The notes: generated by a model not told the origin, from the letters alone. Shown: positions 24,724 through 34,771, numbered from the stretch's first letter. The stretch is 64,000 bases of DNA from Anaerolineales bacterium (GCA_020634885.1 JACKAW010000005.1:186001-250000), one strand, 5' to 3'. Numbers and translations are program-made.

Positions 24724-25787
24724 TTTTCCTCCTTCTTGCTTTGTAACTCACTTATTTTTACGGGGAGTATGGCTTCTACAATTGCGCCGCCATTTTTGCC
24801 GTTGCAGAACTTAAGGATGCCGCCCACCATGGATAGTCTTTCACGTATGCTGGTTATGCCGATCCCGTCTGTGAGCGTTCCTTCAGGGAAGCCTTTTCCA
24901 TTATCTTGCACAGTCAGGAGTATCCTTTCTTCTTCGCAGCTTAGCTCCACCCATGCCTGGGTGGCGTTGGCGTGTTTGATGATGTTGTTCAACGCTTCCT
25001 GCAAGGTTCGGTAAATGATCACCTTTTGTACATCATTCAATTCATTGACAGCATCATCAATATCGGTGTATATGGGCAGGTGGCTGTTATTTGAGAACTT
25101 GGAGCAATGTGCTTGTAACGCCGGTTTTAATTCCAGGGTGTTTAAGAGAACCGGGCGTAATTCATGTGCCATGTTTCGAATTTTTTCTGCGATCTCTTTT
25201 GTTTGTGTATGCAGGTTTTCAAGCCGGTTGAATAATTCTTCAGAAAGCCCCGGAATCGATTGGATATCTCGTATATCCATCAACTCTACTGTGAGTAGTT
25301 GACCCAGTTCATCATGCAACATGCCTGATATGTGTGCCCGCTCCCTTTCCTGGGCGCTGATCAACCGTTCTGCCATGGCTTGCAGGCTTTCCCTTTGCTC
25401 CAGCAGCAGGCGAAAACGATTAAGGCGCGCAATGGTGCGAACCCGGGCGCTTAGTTCATGGCGGTTGAACGGCTTGGTGATGAAATCATCTGCGCCTGCT
25501 TCAATACCTTCCAGCCGTAGTGAATTATCGTCCAGCGCGGTGATGATGATGATGGGGATCTGCGCAATTTCTGGAGTGGCACGAATGTGGCGGCAAACTT
25601 CGAAACCATCCATGCCGGGCATCATCACATCCAGCAGGATCAGGTCTGGCTTGGTCTCTTTTGCAAGTTTTAAAGCTTGCAATCCATTTTCGGCGGTGAG
25701 GAGGGTGTACCCATGCGGCTCCAAAAGCACTTCGAGCGTTTCACGGCTTGTGTAGGTGTCGTCCACGATCAAGACTTTACTTTTCAT
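24720..25787 (-). CDS. Receiver-histidine kinase hybrid of NarX/DesK type (HisKA_3)
   Basis: 355 residues. N-terminal receiver domain (about 4-120) with DLILLDVMMPGMDG and ITKPFNR, then HisKA_3 with phosphoacceptor His in ISGMLHDELGQLL (about 155) and a HATPase_c domain (LQEALNNIIKHANATQAWVE, VQDNGKGFPEG, GIGITSIRERL). The reversed order, receiver first, means it can be phosphorylated by the large hybrid kinase upstream and then act on the NarL-type regulator downstream, a plausible relay. Both flanking genes overlap it (11 bases upstream, 4 downstream). Confidence 0.93.
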   Translation of the reverse strand: MKSKVLIVDDTYTSRETLEVLLEPHGYTLLTAENGLQALKLAKETKPDLILLDVMMPGMDGFEVCRHIRATPEIAQIPIIIITALDDNSLRLEGIEAGADDFITKPFNRHELSARVRTIARLNRFRLLLEQRESLQAMAERLISAQERERAHISGMLHDELGQLLTVELMDIRDIQSIPGLSEELFNRLENLHTQTKEIAEKIRNMAHELRPVLLNTLELKPALQAHCSKFSNNSHLPIYTDIDDAVNELNDVQKVIIYRTLQEALNNIIKHANATQAWVELSCEEERILLTVQDNGKGFPEGTLTDGIGITSIRERLSMVGGILKFCNGKNGGAIVEAILPVKISELQSKKEEK

Positions 25788-28700
25788 TTTTAGTTTCCCG
25801 ATGCAGATAACTTTCGATCAAGTTTAATAATTCTTTTAGCTTGATCGGTTTGCTGGAATAATCGGTCATACCTGCTGCAAGGCATTTTTCACGGTCGAGG
25901 GGCATGGCTAGAGCGGTAAGTGCAATGATCGGCACATTGACTAGCGCAGGCAGAAGGCGAATGCGGCGGGTGGCTTCATATCCGTCCATTTCAGGCATCA
26001 TCACATCCATCAGAATAAGATCAGGCTTTTCAGTTTTAGCGGCTTCAACTCCTTCCAATCCATTTTGGGCTGTGATGACCCGATATCCGTGTATTTTTAA
26101 GTAGTCGCATAATAGAGAGGCGATCACCTCGGTGTCTTCGACTAGTAAAATAAGGGAAGCTTCAGTTTGCAGTTTCGCCGTTGTGTGAGGCGGAAGTTGT
26201 TTCTCTGTTTTGGATCTGTATTCTTCAAATTTATCTGAATACATGGGGAGTGTAATGGTAAATCTTGATCCTTTTTCCAGTTCACTTTCCACTGAAACAT
26301 TGCCGCCATGCAGGAGCGCCATTTGGTTTACAAGCGTAAGCCCCAAGCCAGTGCCTTGATTGCCGCGTGAGAGTCCGGCATCCAACTGCATAAAGGGTTG
26401 AAAGAGGCGCGGGATATCCTCTGTGCTGATCCCGATTCCAGTATCCCATACGATGAATTTAACCGTTTTGTTTTCAGTGTCTCCGATAATGTGGAGACCG
26501 ATCTGCCCGCCATCTTTTGTGAATTTGACGGCGTTCCCCAAAAGATTAACCAGCATTTGTTTTAAGCGGCGTTCATCTGCCTGTATCAACCGGGTGTTTT
26601 CTTCGATCTCAAGGTTCACGGTCAGTTGCTTTTTGAGCGCTAATTGACGGATCATTCGCAGGCTGGATTGCGCAACCGTGTTTAATGTAATTTCTGTGAT
26701 TTCAAGGTCGATCCGCCCGGCATTGATCTTGGCAAGATCAAGAATATCATTAATCAACTCCAGAAGATGTTGGGCACTTTCCAGAACGGTTTGCAGGTAT
26801 TTTTGCTGCTTCTCGTTCAGCGGACCGGATATTTGTTCAAGCAGGCTTTCTGTAATGCCAAGAATGGCGTTGAGCGGGGTGCGCAGTTCATGGCTCATGT
26901 TGGCGAGGAATTCATCCTTGAGATTCAAGGCGCGCTGCATTTCTGCATTGGCGATCTGCATGGCTTCTTCCGCCCGTTTTCGTAGTGTGACATCATGCAT
27001 GGATGCGAGGTAATGAGGTTCTCCATGCAGGTTAAGGGCATAGATGCGCGCATTGATGTGGCGTTTCTCACCATCGTCAGGGCTGAGTTGAAAATCCAAC
27101 TGCGCAAACTTGCCTTTGTTTTCAAATGGATCCACCTTTGTATCTGACAATGCTTTTACCAGGTCTTGTGGAAGAATGCCCAGTTTCGTGATCATATTTC
27201 CAATGATCTTGCTGCCCGAAATTCCTGAGATCGCTTCAACTGCATGGTTTATCTGTACCACCCTGCCGCTGCGGTTAAACAAGACCATGGCGTCAGGCGC
27301 TTCTTCAAAGAGCAGGCGGTTTTGTTCTTCGCTCTCACGCAGGGCATTTTCAGCTTGTTTACGCGCGGTGATCTCACGGATGACGCTTTGAATAAATTTT
27401 GGATATCCCTCTTCGTCCCGCACGAGTGATAGGTTGATCTCTGTTTCTACTACGCCGCCGTCCTGCCGTATAAGTCTGCGTTCGTAAATGGGCAGGCTTT
27501 CCCCTCTCAAGAGGCGGTTTGTTTTCTCAAGCGAATCTCCAAGCTCATCAGGTGGAAGCAGTTCACTTGTTTTTTTGCCAACCAATTCCTGAATGGAATA
27601 TCCTAAAATTCTGGAGCAATTGGCGTTGGCATTCATGATCGTATGATCCAGCCCAATAATGAGAATGGCGTCATTGGCACTCTCAAACAAAGCTCGATAT
27701 GTTTCCTCGCTTTGCTTGAGCGCCATCTCTGCCTTTTTGCGCTCCGAATTATCCATGATCGTGGAGCGACTCATTAGATAATTGCCGTGTTGGTCAGTAA
27801 TGGCTACCGCATTGACCAATGCAGGTAGGATGGACCCGTCCTTGCGAATAAAGTCCATTTCACTATTATTAATTCTTCCGTTTTCTAAAAAGGCAGTAAA
27901 AGAAACTTTGAATTTCTCGTGTGACTGTGGCGTTAAAAAGTTCGTCACATGCTGCCCAATTAATTCTTCGCGGGCATACCCGAGCCAATCTGAATGGGTC
28001 TGATTGACAGTAATGATGCGTCCATTTTCATCCAGAGAGTGATACCCAATGGGAGCCTTGTCATATAAATCCTGCACCTCTGCCGTGCGCTGGCGGACGC
28101 GATCTTCAAGGCTAGCAACAAGCGCCGCATTCGATAATGCCGCTGAAACGTGAAAAGCAAGCGCCTCTACAAATTGAAAATCCTCATCTGTATACGCATT
28201 TAATTTAGATGACAACACCTGCAAAGCACCCACCGTAACCCCGTGAGTCTTTAACGGCACAATGATCGCAGAGCGGGGAATATCTTCCTCTTCTTCATAG
28301 GTGGGGGCATCTACAATTTCGGCTGTCTCGTTAAAATACAAATTCGTATTTGCCGTTTTAAGCGCAGATTGATAATCGGATAAAAGCAGCGGTTCACCGC
28401 TGCGGATGACCCGGCTCTGCGTACCCTGTCCTGGTGGCTCCAATGGAATGGGTGGGAAGTGCGAAACATCCTGACTCCCCTCAGAAGAATGCAGGTATTT
28501 ACAAGTGATTGTTTCGGTCAACCTGTCAAATGAAGAGACGATCAAAAAATCACACGGTATCGAACTGCCAATGTAACGATTGATAATGGGATAGATATGC
28601 TCCGGCTGAAGTGTTTCGCTCAGGGCATTGCCAGCCTTTACCAAAGTTGAGAGCCTCTCAGCCCGCTGACGCAGGTTGTTTTCCATTGAATGGCGAACCA

Positions 28701-30843
28701 GAGCAGATTGCAATCTCTCCGCAAATGTACCCAGTAGATCCGTTTCTTCCTGAAGGAATGGACCTACCGCCTCTTTTGGACGCTCCTCTAAATAAACGAT
28801 CTCTATTTTGCAAAACTCACCACTTGGCAGGGTAAAACTCTTTTCAATGCTCCACGGCGTTTCTTTAAATCCCTCCGTTGAAAAACTGCTGCTGCGGGTA
28901 CTGATCCTTGCTTTTGCAATCTCAGGGTACTGCATGGCGGGGGGTAGTAAATTTATCACTCCTTGCATCGCTTCCATTTCAGAAAGATTTGGGGTTTGCA
29001 GCAAGCGGGCAACCTGGTGCAATGCTGTTAATTCTTTTACACGCTCCCCAAGATCATGGATCAAGTGCCGCCGCACCTTTTCGTCATCTTTACGGGCAGT
29101 GATATCCTGTTTGATCCCAATATAGTTGATGATCTCACCATTGCGGTCAAATACCGGGTTAATCGAGGTATCTTCTGTAAAAAGTGACCCATCTCTACGA
29201 CGATTTATAAATTCTCCATGCCAGGTCTTCCCGGCAAGAATTGCCCCCCATAGCTTCTTATAGAAGTTTGGATCATGGAAGCCGGAACTGACAATATTGG
29301 ATTTTCTCCCGACCGCTTCTTCCGCGCTGTAGCCTGTCATCTCAACCCAAGCCTTATTCACCCATTGAATAACCCCCGCCTTATCCGTGATGACGACACC
29401 ATTAACAGCCGATTCAAGGGCAACCGTCAACATCAGGCTCTTATCTTCCGCTTGTTGACGCTCCCTTAATTCCAATTGAACAGATTCATACAAATGGGCA
29501 TTTTCGATGGCAACTGCGATCTGTCCTGCGAGGGTCTCCAATACCCGAATATCATCTTCACTAAATGCGTTCGCTTCCGGGCTTTGAACATCCAGAACGC
29601 CTACAACCTTCCCGCTAAATTGAATGGGCAATGCCAGTTCAGACCGGGTGGCTAGACGGCTGATAAATTTTTTATAGTGAGAATCTTTTTCCACATCATT
29701 TGAAAGCAGCATTTGCCCGTTTGTTGCAGCAGCGCCAACCATGCCTTTTCCCATTTCAATATAATGATCAGAAGGGAATAGGTTTGAGTATTTTCCAAAG
29801 TGTGCCTGCAAGTTCAGTACATTGCGGTCTTTATCCAAAGTAAATATACCCACATGATGAAACCCAAATGCCTCATGCAGCAAACGTGCAGAGAGGTCGA
29901 AAAGCCCTTGAATATCCAACATACCTGCGATCTGCTGTCCAACATCATTCAACATGGACATTTGCGCAGCGCGCCGCTGTAATTTAAACTGGGTTTCCTT
30001 TTGTGCCGAAATGTCTGTGTGAGTTCCCAATATGCGAGTTGGCTTGCCCTCGGCATCGTACTCCAGGATTTTGCCAATAGACTGAACCCAAACCCAGGAG
30101 CCATCCTGCTTTTTAAGCCGAAACTCCTGGTTGTATTCATCCGACTTCCCTTGTAAGTAATCTCTAAAATTTTTCGCAGCCCTATCATGGTCATCCGGGT
30201 GGAGCCGCTGTTCCCAACCTTCCACGGTTTCTGTAAATAGGGCAGGGTCGCTGCCCAGCATTTCGGCATATTCAGGGTTTATGATTACATCTCCTGTTAT
30301 AAGATCAACATCATATATGCCTTGTTTTGAAGCGCTCAGTGAAGCCCTTAATCTTTCTTCGCTGATCCGTAATTCCCGCTCTGTCTGAATCTGCTCTGTA
30401 ATATCGATCATGATGGTTAGAAAATATTTGATCCCCTCAAAAGAAATGATTTCCCCTGTAAAAAGACCATAAAGAATTTTTCCCGTTTTTGACCGAATGG
30501 GGAGCTTTACGTTACGGACAGCTCCTTTTATTTTTAGTTGACGCCCCAATTCTTTATAAAGCTCGGTCTGAACGAACAGGTTTAATTCAGAGGGGGTCTT
30601 GCCAATAACTTCATCCAGGGTGTATTCTGTTAACTCCAAAAAGGCGGAATTAACATCAAGATATTGATTTGTAGAGATGTCGATTAACGCTGTGGGCATG
30701 GGGCTGGACTGAAAAATGTGCAAAAAAATATTTTTCCCGCCTGAAACATCGACTGAAGGGTTGGGCTCAACCTTTTTAGGAGAGCGCTTGTTTCTTTTAT
30801 CCAAAGCCGTTTTTGGTTCGGCTTCAGTCTTTTTTTTCTTCAT
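25777..30843 (-). CDS. Giant soluble hybrid histidine kinase with multiple PAS and GAF domains
   Basis: 1688 residues, no membrane segment. In order: PAS (about 45-165), PAS/PAC (about 170-285), GAF (about 300-455), PAS (about 475-590), a divergent GAF-like region (about 600-740), GAF (about 750-925), three PAS domains (about 935-1060, 1065-1180, 1190-1300), HisKA with His in ANMSHELRTPLNAI (about 1314), HATPase_c (VWDTGIGIS, GNQGTGLGL near 1496) and a C-terminal receiver (about 1562-1680, DLILMDVMMPEMDG, SSKPIKL). No prosthetic-group ligands were identified, so the signals are unknown. It heads the four-gene signalling block. Confidence 0.93.
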   Translation of the reverse strand: MKKKKTEAEPKTALDKRNKRSPKKVEPNPSVDVSGGKNIFLHIFQSSPMPTALIDISTNQYLDVNSAFLELTEYTLDEVIGKTPSELNLFVQTELYKELGRQLKIKGAVRNVKLPIRSKTGKILYGLFTGEIISFEGIKYFLTIMIDITEQIQTERELRISEERLRASLSASKQGIYDVDLITGDVIINPEYAEMLGSDPALFTETVEGWEQRLHPDDHDRAAKNFRDYLQGKSDEYNQEFRLKKQDGSWVWVQSIGKILEYDAEGKPTRILGTHTDISAQKETQFKLQRRAAQMSMLNDVGQQIAGMLDIQGLFDLSARLLHEAFGFHHVGIFTLDKDRNVLNLQAHFGKYSNLFPSDHYIEMGKGMVGAAATNGQMLLSNDVEKDSHYKKFISRLATRSELALPIQFSGKVVGVLDVQSPEANAFSEDDIRVLETLAGQIAVAIENAHLYESVQLELRERQQAEDKSLMLTVALESAVNGVVITDKAGVIQWVNKAWVEMTGYSAEEAVGRKSNIVSSGFHDPNFYKKLWGAILAGKTWHGEFINRRRDGSLFTEDTSINPVFDRNGEIINYIGIKQDITARKDDEKVRRHLIHDLGERVKELTALHQVARLLQTPNLSEMEAMQGVINLLPPAMQYPEIAKARISTRSSSFSTEGFKETPWSIEKSFTLPSGEFCKIEIVYLEERPKEAVGPFLQEETDLLGTFAERLQSALVRHSMENNLRQRAERLSTLVKAGNALSETLQPEHIYPIINRYIGSSIPCDFLIVSSFDRLTETITCKYLHSSEGSQDVSHFPPIPLEPPGQGTQSRVIRSGEPLLLSDYQSALKTANTNLYFNETAEIVDAPTYEEEEDIPRSAIIVPLKTHGVTVGALQVLSSKLNAYTDEDFQFVEALAFHVSAALSNAALVASLEDRVRQRTAEVQDLYDKAPIGYHSLDENGRIITVNQTHSDWLGYAREELIGQHVTNFLTPQSHEKFKVSFTAFLENGRINNSEMDFIRKDGSILPALVNAVAITDQHGNYLMSRSTIMDNSERKKAEMALKQSEETYRALFESANDAILIIGLDHTIMNANANCSRILGYSIQELVGKKTSELLPPDELGDSLEKTNRLLRGESLPIYERRLIRQDGGVVETEINLSLVRDEEGYPKFIQSVIREITARKQAENALRESEEQNRLLFEEAPDAMVLFNRSGRVVQINHAVEAISGISGSKIIGNMITKLGILPQDLVKALSDTKVDPFENKGKFAQLDFQLSPDDGEKRHINARIYALNLHGEPHYLASMHDVTLRKRAEEAMQIANAEMQRALNLKDEFLANMSHELRTPLNAILGITESLLEQISGPLNEKQQKYLQTVLESAQHLLELINDILDLAKINAGRIDLEITEITLNTVAQSSLRMIRQLALKKQLTVNLEIEENTRLIQADERRLKQMLVNLLGNAVKFTKDGGQIGLHIIGDTENKTVKFIVWDTGIGISTEDIPRLFQPFMQLDAGLSRGNQGTGLGLTLVNQMALLHGGNVSVESELEKGSRFTITLPMYSDKFEEYRSKTEKQLPPHTTAKLQTEASLILLVEDTEVIASLLCDYLKIHGYRVITAQNGLEGVEAAKTEKPDLILMDVMMPEMDGYEATRRIRLLPALVNVPIIALTALAMPLDREKCLAAGMTDYSSKPIKLKELLNLIESYLHRETKNEK

Positions 30844-31125
30844 AGCATCACAGCGTCCTTTGAATAAAAACGACCATCACCCTATTTTTACATACTCTTA
30901 TGCGTTTCTATATGGGGGGATTCCCTACCTTTATGGTTGCAGAATAGCCCCAATCCTTACGGCGAAAGCACGAAAAAAGGCGAATTTCGCAAAAAAAGAA
31001 ATTCTTTGCGCCATTCGCCCTATTTGCGTTAAGCCTTTTGCCAAAGTTCCCGTCAGAAGCGAGGAACCTTCATTATGTAAACTTTCGCCCTCAGAGGCTT
31101 GAGCAGAAATTTGTTTTCTAAAGAT
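30844..31125. repeat. Gene-free gap with a dispersed repeat
   Basis: About 30960-31040 holds GGCGAATTTCGC... facing ATTCGCCCTATTTGCGTTAAG, the same type as blocks near 21919-22010 and 57880-57975. Nothing else recognised. Confidence 0.5.
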
Positions 31126-31776
31126 TTACGACCGACTCCCTAACTCGCCCAATTCCCTCTCGTATTTCTCGCGCATTCGAATGGATAGGGGAGAAGCAAG
31201 GTGTTTTCGCAACACACCTTCCACTCTGCCTTCACGGTCATAATGGGAACGATACACCTCGACCAACGATAAGGTTTCACCGGTGTGTTTTTCCAAACGG
31301 ACTTCCATGCCTGCTGTCAATGCGCCCTCCTGCAATACGCGGACGTAGAAACCCGGGCGTTCTGCTGCGCTGAATTTCTTTACCCATTGCGGGTCTTCCA
31401 TTTTTGTAGCGAATGTTCCGCAGGGAATACGCGGCGCGGTCACTTGCAAAACGACATCCCCAATATACAGAATGTCGCCAATATTTAGAGAGCCGCTTTC
31501 CAATTCGCTGATGTTGAGATTCTCGCCAAACATGCCGTAGGAAAGGCTTTTGCCCAGTTCCGCTTCCCACCACTTGTAATCTGCTTCGGTGTAGATGTAG
31601 AGTGCCTGATCCACCCCGCCGTGGTTTTTATGGTCGCCGATAAAATCATCAGCAATGCCGAGGGCGGTTATGGGAACGTTTCCTTGAATGGGGGCTTTGT
31701 AAATTCCAGTTATTTCTTCACGTCCCTTGTTTTGATGCGCTTGTTTTTGTCCCGTGTTGATGCTGAGTAATTTCAT
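31126..31776 (-). CDS. MOSC-domain protein, YiiM-like
   Basis: 216 residues from the ATG at 31776, preceded by AAGGAGATACACA; the 43 extra upstream codons cover the terminator hairpin and are not coding. It begins MKLLSINTGQ and has GDHKNHGGVDQALYIYTEAD, SYGMFGENLNISEL, GDILYIGDVVLQVTAPRIPC and the conserved Cys of the MOSC fold in RIPCGTF. MOSC proteins handle molybdenum cofactor sulfur or Moco-dependent hydroxylamine reduction; YiiM reduces N-hydroxylated compounds. The exact role here is unknown. Confidence 0.9.
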   Translation of the reverse strand: MKLLSINTGQKQAHQNKGREEITGIYKAPIQGNVPITALGIADDFIGDHKNHGGVDQALYIYTEADYKWWEAELGKSLSYGMFGENLNISELESGSLNIGDILYIGDVVLQVTAPRIPCGTFATKMEDPQWVKKFSAAERPGFYVRVLQEGALTAGMEVRLEKHTGETLSLVEVYRSHYDREGRVEGVLRKHLASPLSIRMREKYERELGELGSRS

Positions 31777-31790
31777 TGTGTATCTCCTTA

Positions 31791-31834
31791 AAAATAATGA
31801 CGCTGGAAGAATCTTTTTTTCTCCCAGCGTCATT
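31791..31834 (-). terminator. Terminator of the ABC-2 exporter operon
   Basis: ATGACGCTGG (31797-31806) and CCAGCGTCAT (31824-31833) form the stem. On the minus strand TATTTTTA follows. It separates the permease gene from the MOSC gene. Confidence 0.85.
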
Positions 31835-31852
31835 TTAGCATGTGAGCGTTTT

Positions 31853-32707
31853 TTAGTAATTGGTTGTCCGGTCAATGAGACCGCGTTCCCTTGCAATGGC
31901 ATCACAGTAGCGGAAGACCCAAATGCTCACCGCGCCAAAAAGAACGCTCAACCCGAATAATACGCCGAGGATTTCGAGGTTGCTGAACCCGGCAAGCGTG
32001 GGGAATATCTCAGCCACATTCCCAATTAATGAACGGCGCAAAAGTTCGAGCCAGTAGGTGGTGGGCATGAAATAGCCAATGGGACGCAGCCACTCTGGCA
32101 ATACATCGAGCGGGAAGATGGCGCCGCTGAAAATGTATAACGCGCCAGCGGTCGCTTCGCCGATAAAGCCTTCGTGACGGGCAACCGTCAACGTGACCCC
32201 AGCCAAAAGCAAGCCCAGAAGCGCAAGCATCACCACGCCAAGAATGAGCGTGACAAAGAACAACAGCCAATCCACTTCTGCAAAGTTGATTTTCACGTTC
32301 AGGAATAAAATTCCCGCCGCCAGCGTGATGAATACGGCAATGGAGCCTGTGACGAAGCGTGCCACGCCGCGACCCAGTAAATATAATGGAATGTGAATGG
32401 GGGCAATGTACATATATTTCAGCGTTTTGTAGTGCTCGCGGTCATCGACCACCGCCCACGAAACGCCCGTCATCACTGCGCCGACGTAAATATAGAAGGC
32501 GTTGCCCAAATAAATATACGGGAACATGGCATTGTCAAAATTGCCGCCAGAGATGATGCTGTACATCACCACCAGGATCGCCGCGCCAGAAATGGGTTTG
32601 ACGATGGAATACACAGCGAAGAGGAACGGGTCAGTCCAGTTCGATTCGATCAGCCAGCCAAGCCATGCCGCCATGCGGAAGGAACGCCAGGAGATTGTTG
32701 GTTGCAT
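31853..32707 (-). CDS. ABC-2 type exporter permease, second subunit
   Basis: 284 residues starting MQPTISWRSFRMAAWLGWL at 32707, chosen for AAAAAGGA upstream. Six hydrophobic helices, for example ISGAAILVVMYSII, WLLFFVTLILGVVMLALLGLLLAGV and LGVLFGLSVLFGAVSIWVF. The conserved ABC-2 segment is YIFSGAIFPLDVLPEWLRPIGYFMPTTY (in part). With the permease at 32767-33615 and the ATPase at 33599-34615 it forms a three-gene exporter of unknown substrate. Confidence 0.88.
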   Translation of the reverse strand: MQPTISWRSFRMAAWLGWLIESNWTDPFLFAVYSIVKPISGAAILVVMYSIISGGNFDNAMFPYIYLGNAFYIYVGAVMTGVSWAVVDDREHYKTLKYMYIAPIHIPLYLLGRGVARFVTGSIAVFITLAAGILFLNVKINFAEVDWLLFFVTLILGVVMLALLGLLLAGVTLTVARHEGFIGEATAGALYIFSGAIFPLDVLPEWLRPIGYFMPTTYWLELLRRSLIGNVAEIFPTLAGFSNLEILGVLFGLSVLFGAVSIWVFRYCDAIARERGLIDRTTNY

Positions 32708-32766
32708 AAAAAATCCTTTTTGCCATTGAGATCGCTTCACCGCAAAGGGCGCAGCTCACAATGACG
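32708..32766. repeat. Partial 'caatgacg' dispersed repeat between permease genes
   Basis: TTGCCATTGAGATCGCTTCACC...CTCACAATGACG resembles the bipartite repeat at 61183-61283 (CGTCATTGCGAG...CTCGCAATGACG). Confidence 0.45.
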
Positions 32767-33615
32767 TTAACGACGACTCTCAGTGACGCGACCTTCACGC
32801 ACTGCGATCTTTTCAATGTAAGCCAGCAGGAATTTTGCTATCGTAACAAATGAGATGGAAAGAACCAGCAAAATACCGATCTCGATATTCACATCCAGAA
32901 AGCCGAATTGAAAACCAGAGGGGAAGACCAACTGACGCATGGCATCCATGCCGAGCGTGAGCGGAATGATCGAAGCGCCTGCCGCCACCCAGAATGGCAG
33001 CGACTTGATGGGAAAGTAAAAGCCCGAAGCCAGAAACACCGGCTCCTGTGCAAGGTTTGCCATGTGCCAGGCTTCACGCCCAAAGAGCAGAAAAGCAGAT
33101 GCCATCATCATGCCCATGCCGTACAAAGCGATCATCGCCAGCATGAACACGAGGAACAATTGCAGGTAGCTTGAAACCGTGTACGTCACACCAAAAATGA
33201 AGATGCCGAACAGGGTCACAACCAGTGCGCGTAACGCCGTGGCGAGCATACCGCCCAGCGCCATTCCAAGCAAAATTGCCATCATGGAATTCGGCGCCAT
33301 AATATAAAGTGCAAGGTTGCCTTGCTCTTTTTCCCAATACAACTGGCTCGACATGCTCCAAAGAATGTTCATCCAGAAGGCGGTCATCGCGCCGCCCATC
33401 ACCACAAAGCCAACATATTCTTCAGGCGCATTCAAGGCGCGGTACACGAACACATACGCCGTCACACCCAGCATGGGCATGATCAGGTCAAAGACCAGCC
33501 ACGAAATTTCACGCTGCTGACCCACAATGCGAGGGTATGCCCGCGCAAAAATGGTGGCGAGGAACAGCCGCCAGCCGGTATTCTTGTGTGAATATTTCCT
33601 ACTCACTGCTTCCAC
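32767..33615 (-). CDS. ABC-2 type exporter permease, first subunit
   Basis: 282 residues. I place the start at the GTG at 33615, because AGGAGG lies six bases upstream, inside the end of the ATPase gene; the reading frame itself extends to 33681. Six helices, with LVFDLIMPMLGVTAYVFVYR, MLATALRALVVTLFGIFIFG and LVFMLAMIALYGMGMMMASA. The segment EPVFLASGFYFPIKSLPFWV is typical of ABC-2 permeases. It overlaps the ATPase gene by 17 bases, so it is translationally coupled. Confidence 0.88.
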   Translation of the reverse strand: MEAVSRKYSHKNTGWRLFLATIFARAYPRIVGQQREISWLVFDLIMPMLGVTAYVFVYRALNAPEEYVGFVVMGGAMTAFWMNILWSMSSQLYWEKEQGNLALYIMAPNSMMAILLGMALGGMLATALRALVVTLFGIFIFGVTYTVSSYLQLFLVFMLAMIALYGMGMMMASAFLLFGREAWHMANLAQEPVFLASGFYFPIKSLPFWVAAGASIIPLTLGMDAMRQLVFPSGFQFGFLDVNIEIGILLVLSISFVTIAKFLLAYIEKIAVREGRVTESRR

Positions 33616-34615
33616 TTTTTTCCTCCTCTGCCATGCTGCGACCCACAAGGTCAATGAATACATCTTCAAGGGTCGGTTCACGTTTGCGCAGGTTCATCAC
33701 CTGAATTTCTTTTTGCGTGAAGAGATTGATGATGCGTGCCAGTGCCGCTTCTTCCACCAGGCTGAGACTCAAGTTTGCGCCCGTTTCAGTTTCGGTCAGC
33801 GTCGCTTTCGTGACTTCGGGCTGGTCTACCAACATTTGCTGGGTCAACCCGTTGAGCGGACTCACCTGAATCTCGAACAACGCATCCTTTTGCAGTCTTT
33901 GCTTGAGGGCGGTTGGCGTATCGCAGGCGAGTACCTTGCCCTTGTTGATGATGGCGACGCGGTCGCAGAGTTCATCGGCTTCCATCATGTAGTGGGTGGT
34001 GAGCAGCAGGGTGCGTTCTTTATCCGCCTTCAGCCAATCAAGGATGAAACGACGCACGTCACGCATGGCGCCTACATCCAACCCCAGGGTGGGTTCATCA
34101 AGAAAGAGCACATCTGGCTCGGTGAGGAATCCGCGCACGATGTTCATCTTCTGGCGCAGACCGGTTGACAGGTCAGATGATTTGGTGTGCATCCTGTCTT
34201 TCATGCCGACCATGGCGAGCAGGGCTTCGATACGTTCATTCGCTTCTTTGGATGGCACACCGTAGAACTGCGAGAACATCCATAAATTTTCACGGACTGT
34301 GAGCAGACCATAGCCCGAAGACTCGCCGCCTGAAACCATATTAATGCGCGGGCGCACAGATTCGGGTTCAGCGTGGACATCGGCTCCTGCAACCCGCGCC
34401 CAGCCCGAGGTCGGGGAGAGAAGCGTGGTGAGAATTTTGATGAGGGTCGTTTTGCCTGCGCCATTCGGTCCGAGTAATCCGAACAGTTCGCCGCGTTCCA
34501 CTTTCAGGTTTACACCTTCCAACGCTACAAGTTCTTTGCGGGTTTCTTTGCGGCTGCCGCGTAGCTTATAAATACGACCAAGGTCTTGTGTTTCGATCGC
34601 GAGTGAATTGGACAT
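33599..34615 (-). CDS. ABC exporter ATP-binding protein, DrrA/NatA type
   Basis: 338 residues. Walker A GPNGAGKTTLIKIL, Q-loop region, Walker B VLFLDEPTLGLD, H-loop LLLTTHYMMEA. The ABC signature is LSTGLRQKMNIVR instead of LSGGQ, as in many DrrA-like ATPases. The extended C-terminal part is usual for this class, which exports drugs, lipids or polysaccharides with two ABC-2 permeases. The substrate is unknown. Confidence 0.93.
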   Translation of the reverse strand: MSNSLAIETQDLGRIYKLRGSRKETRKELVALEGVNLKVERGELFGLLGPNGAGKTTLIKILTTLLSPTSGWARVAGADVHAEPESVRPRINMVSGGESSGYGLLTVRENLWMFSQFYGVPSKEANERIEALLAMVGMKDRMHTKSSDLSTGLRQKMNIVRGFLTEPDVLFLDEPTLGLDVGAMRDVRRFILDWLKADKERTLLLTTHYMMEADELCDRVAIINKGKVLACDTPTALKQRLQKDALFEIQVSPLNGLTQQMLVDQPEVTKATLTETETGANLSLSLVEEAALARIINLFTQKEIQVMNLRKREPTLEDVFIDLVGRSMAEEEKSGSSE

Positions 34616-34679
34616 GATTCTCCTTAGAATTTTGTAATCTAATTCGTTGTGTTTGCGTTAACTGGGCGTAGGGTTTGCG

Positions 34680-34721
34680 TCAAGCGTTTTTGGGGGAGGG
34701 ATGATAAAGTTGCCACATCAT
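34680..34721 (-). CDS. Possible 13-residue leader ORF upstream of the ABC operon
   Basis: MMWQLYHPSPKNA follows AAAGGAGGAGAAGAG on the minus strand, a Shine-Dalgarno much like that of the small ORF at 11164. It lies between a hairpin (34741-34771) and the ATPase ATG at 34615. It could be a regulatory leader peptide, but no further evidence is visible. Confidence 0.25.
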   Translation of the reverse strand: MMWQLYHPSPKNA

Positions 34722-34740
34722 CTCTTCTCCTCCTTTGCAA

Positions 34741-34771
34741 GAGAGCCAGGGCATCAGCACCCCTGGCTCTC
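34741..34771. terminator. 11-bp perfect hairpin between divergent ABC and PIG-L genes
   Basis: GAGAGCCAGGG (34741-34751) pairs with CCCTGGCTCTC (34761-34771). AAAATTTAA follows on the plus side. It lies in the leader region of both neighbours, so an attenuator role is possible. Confidence 0.5.
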
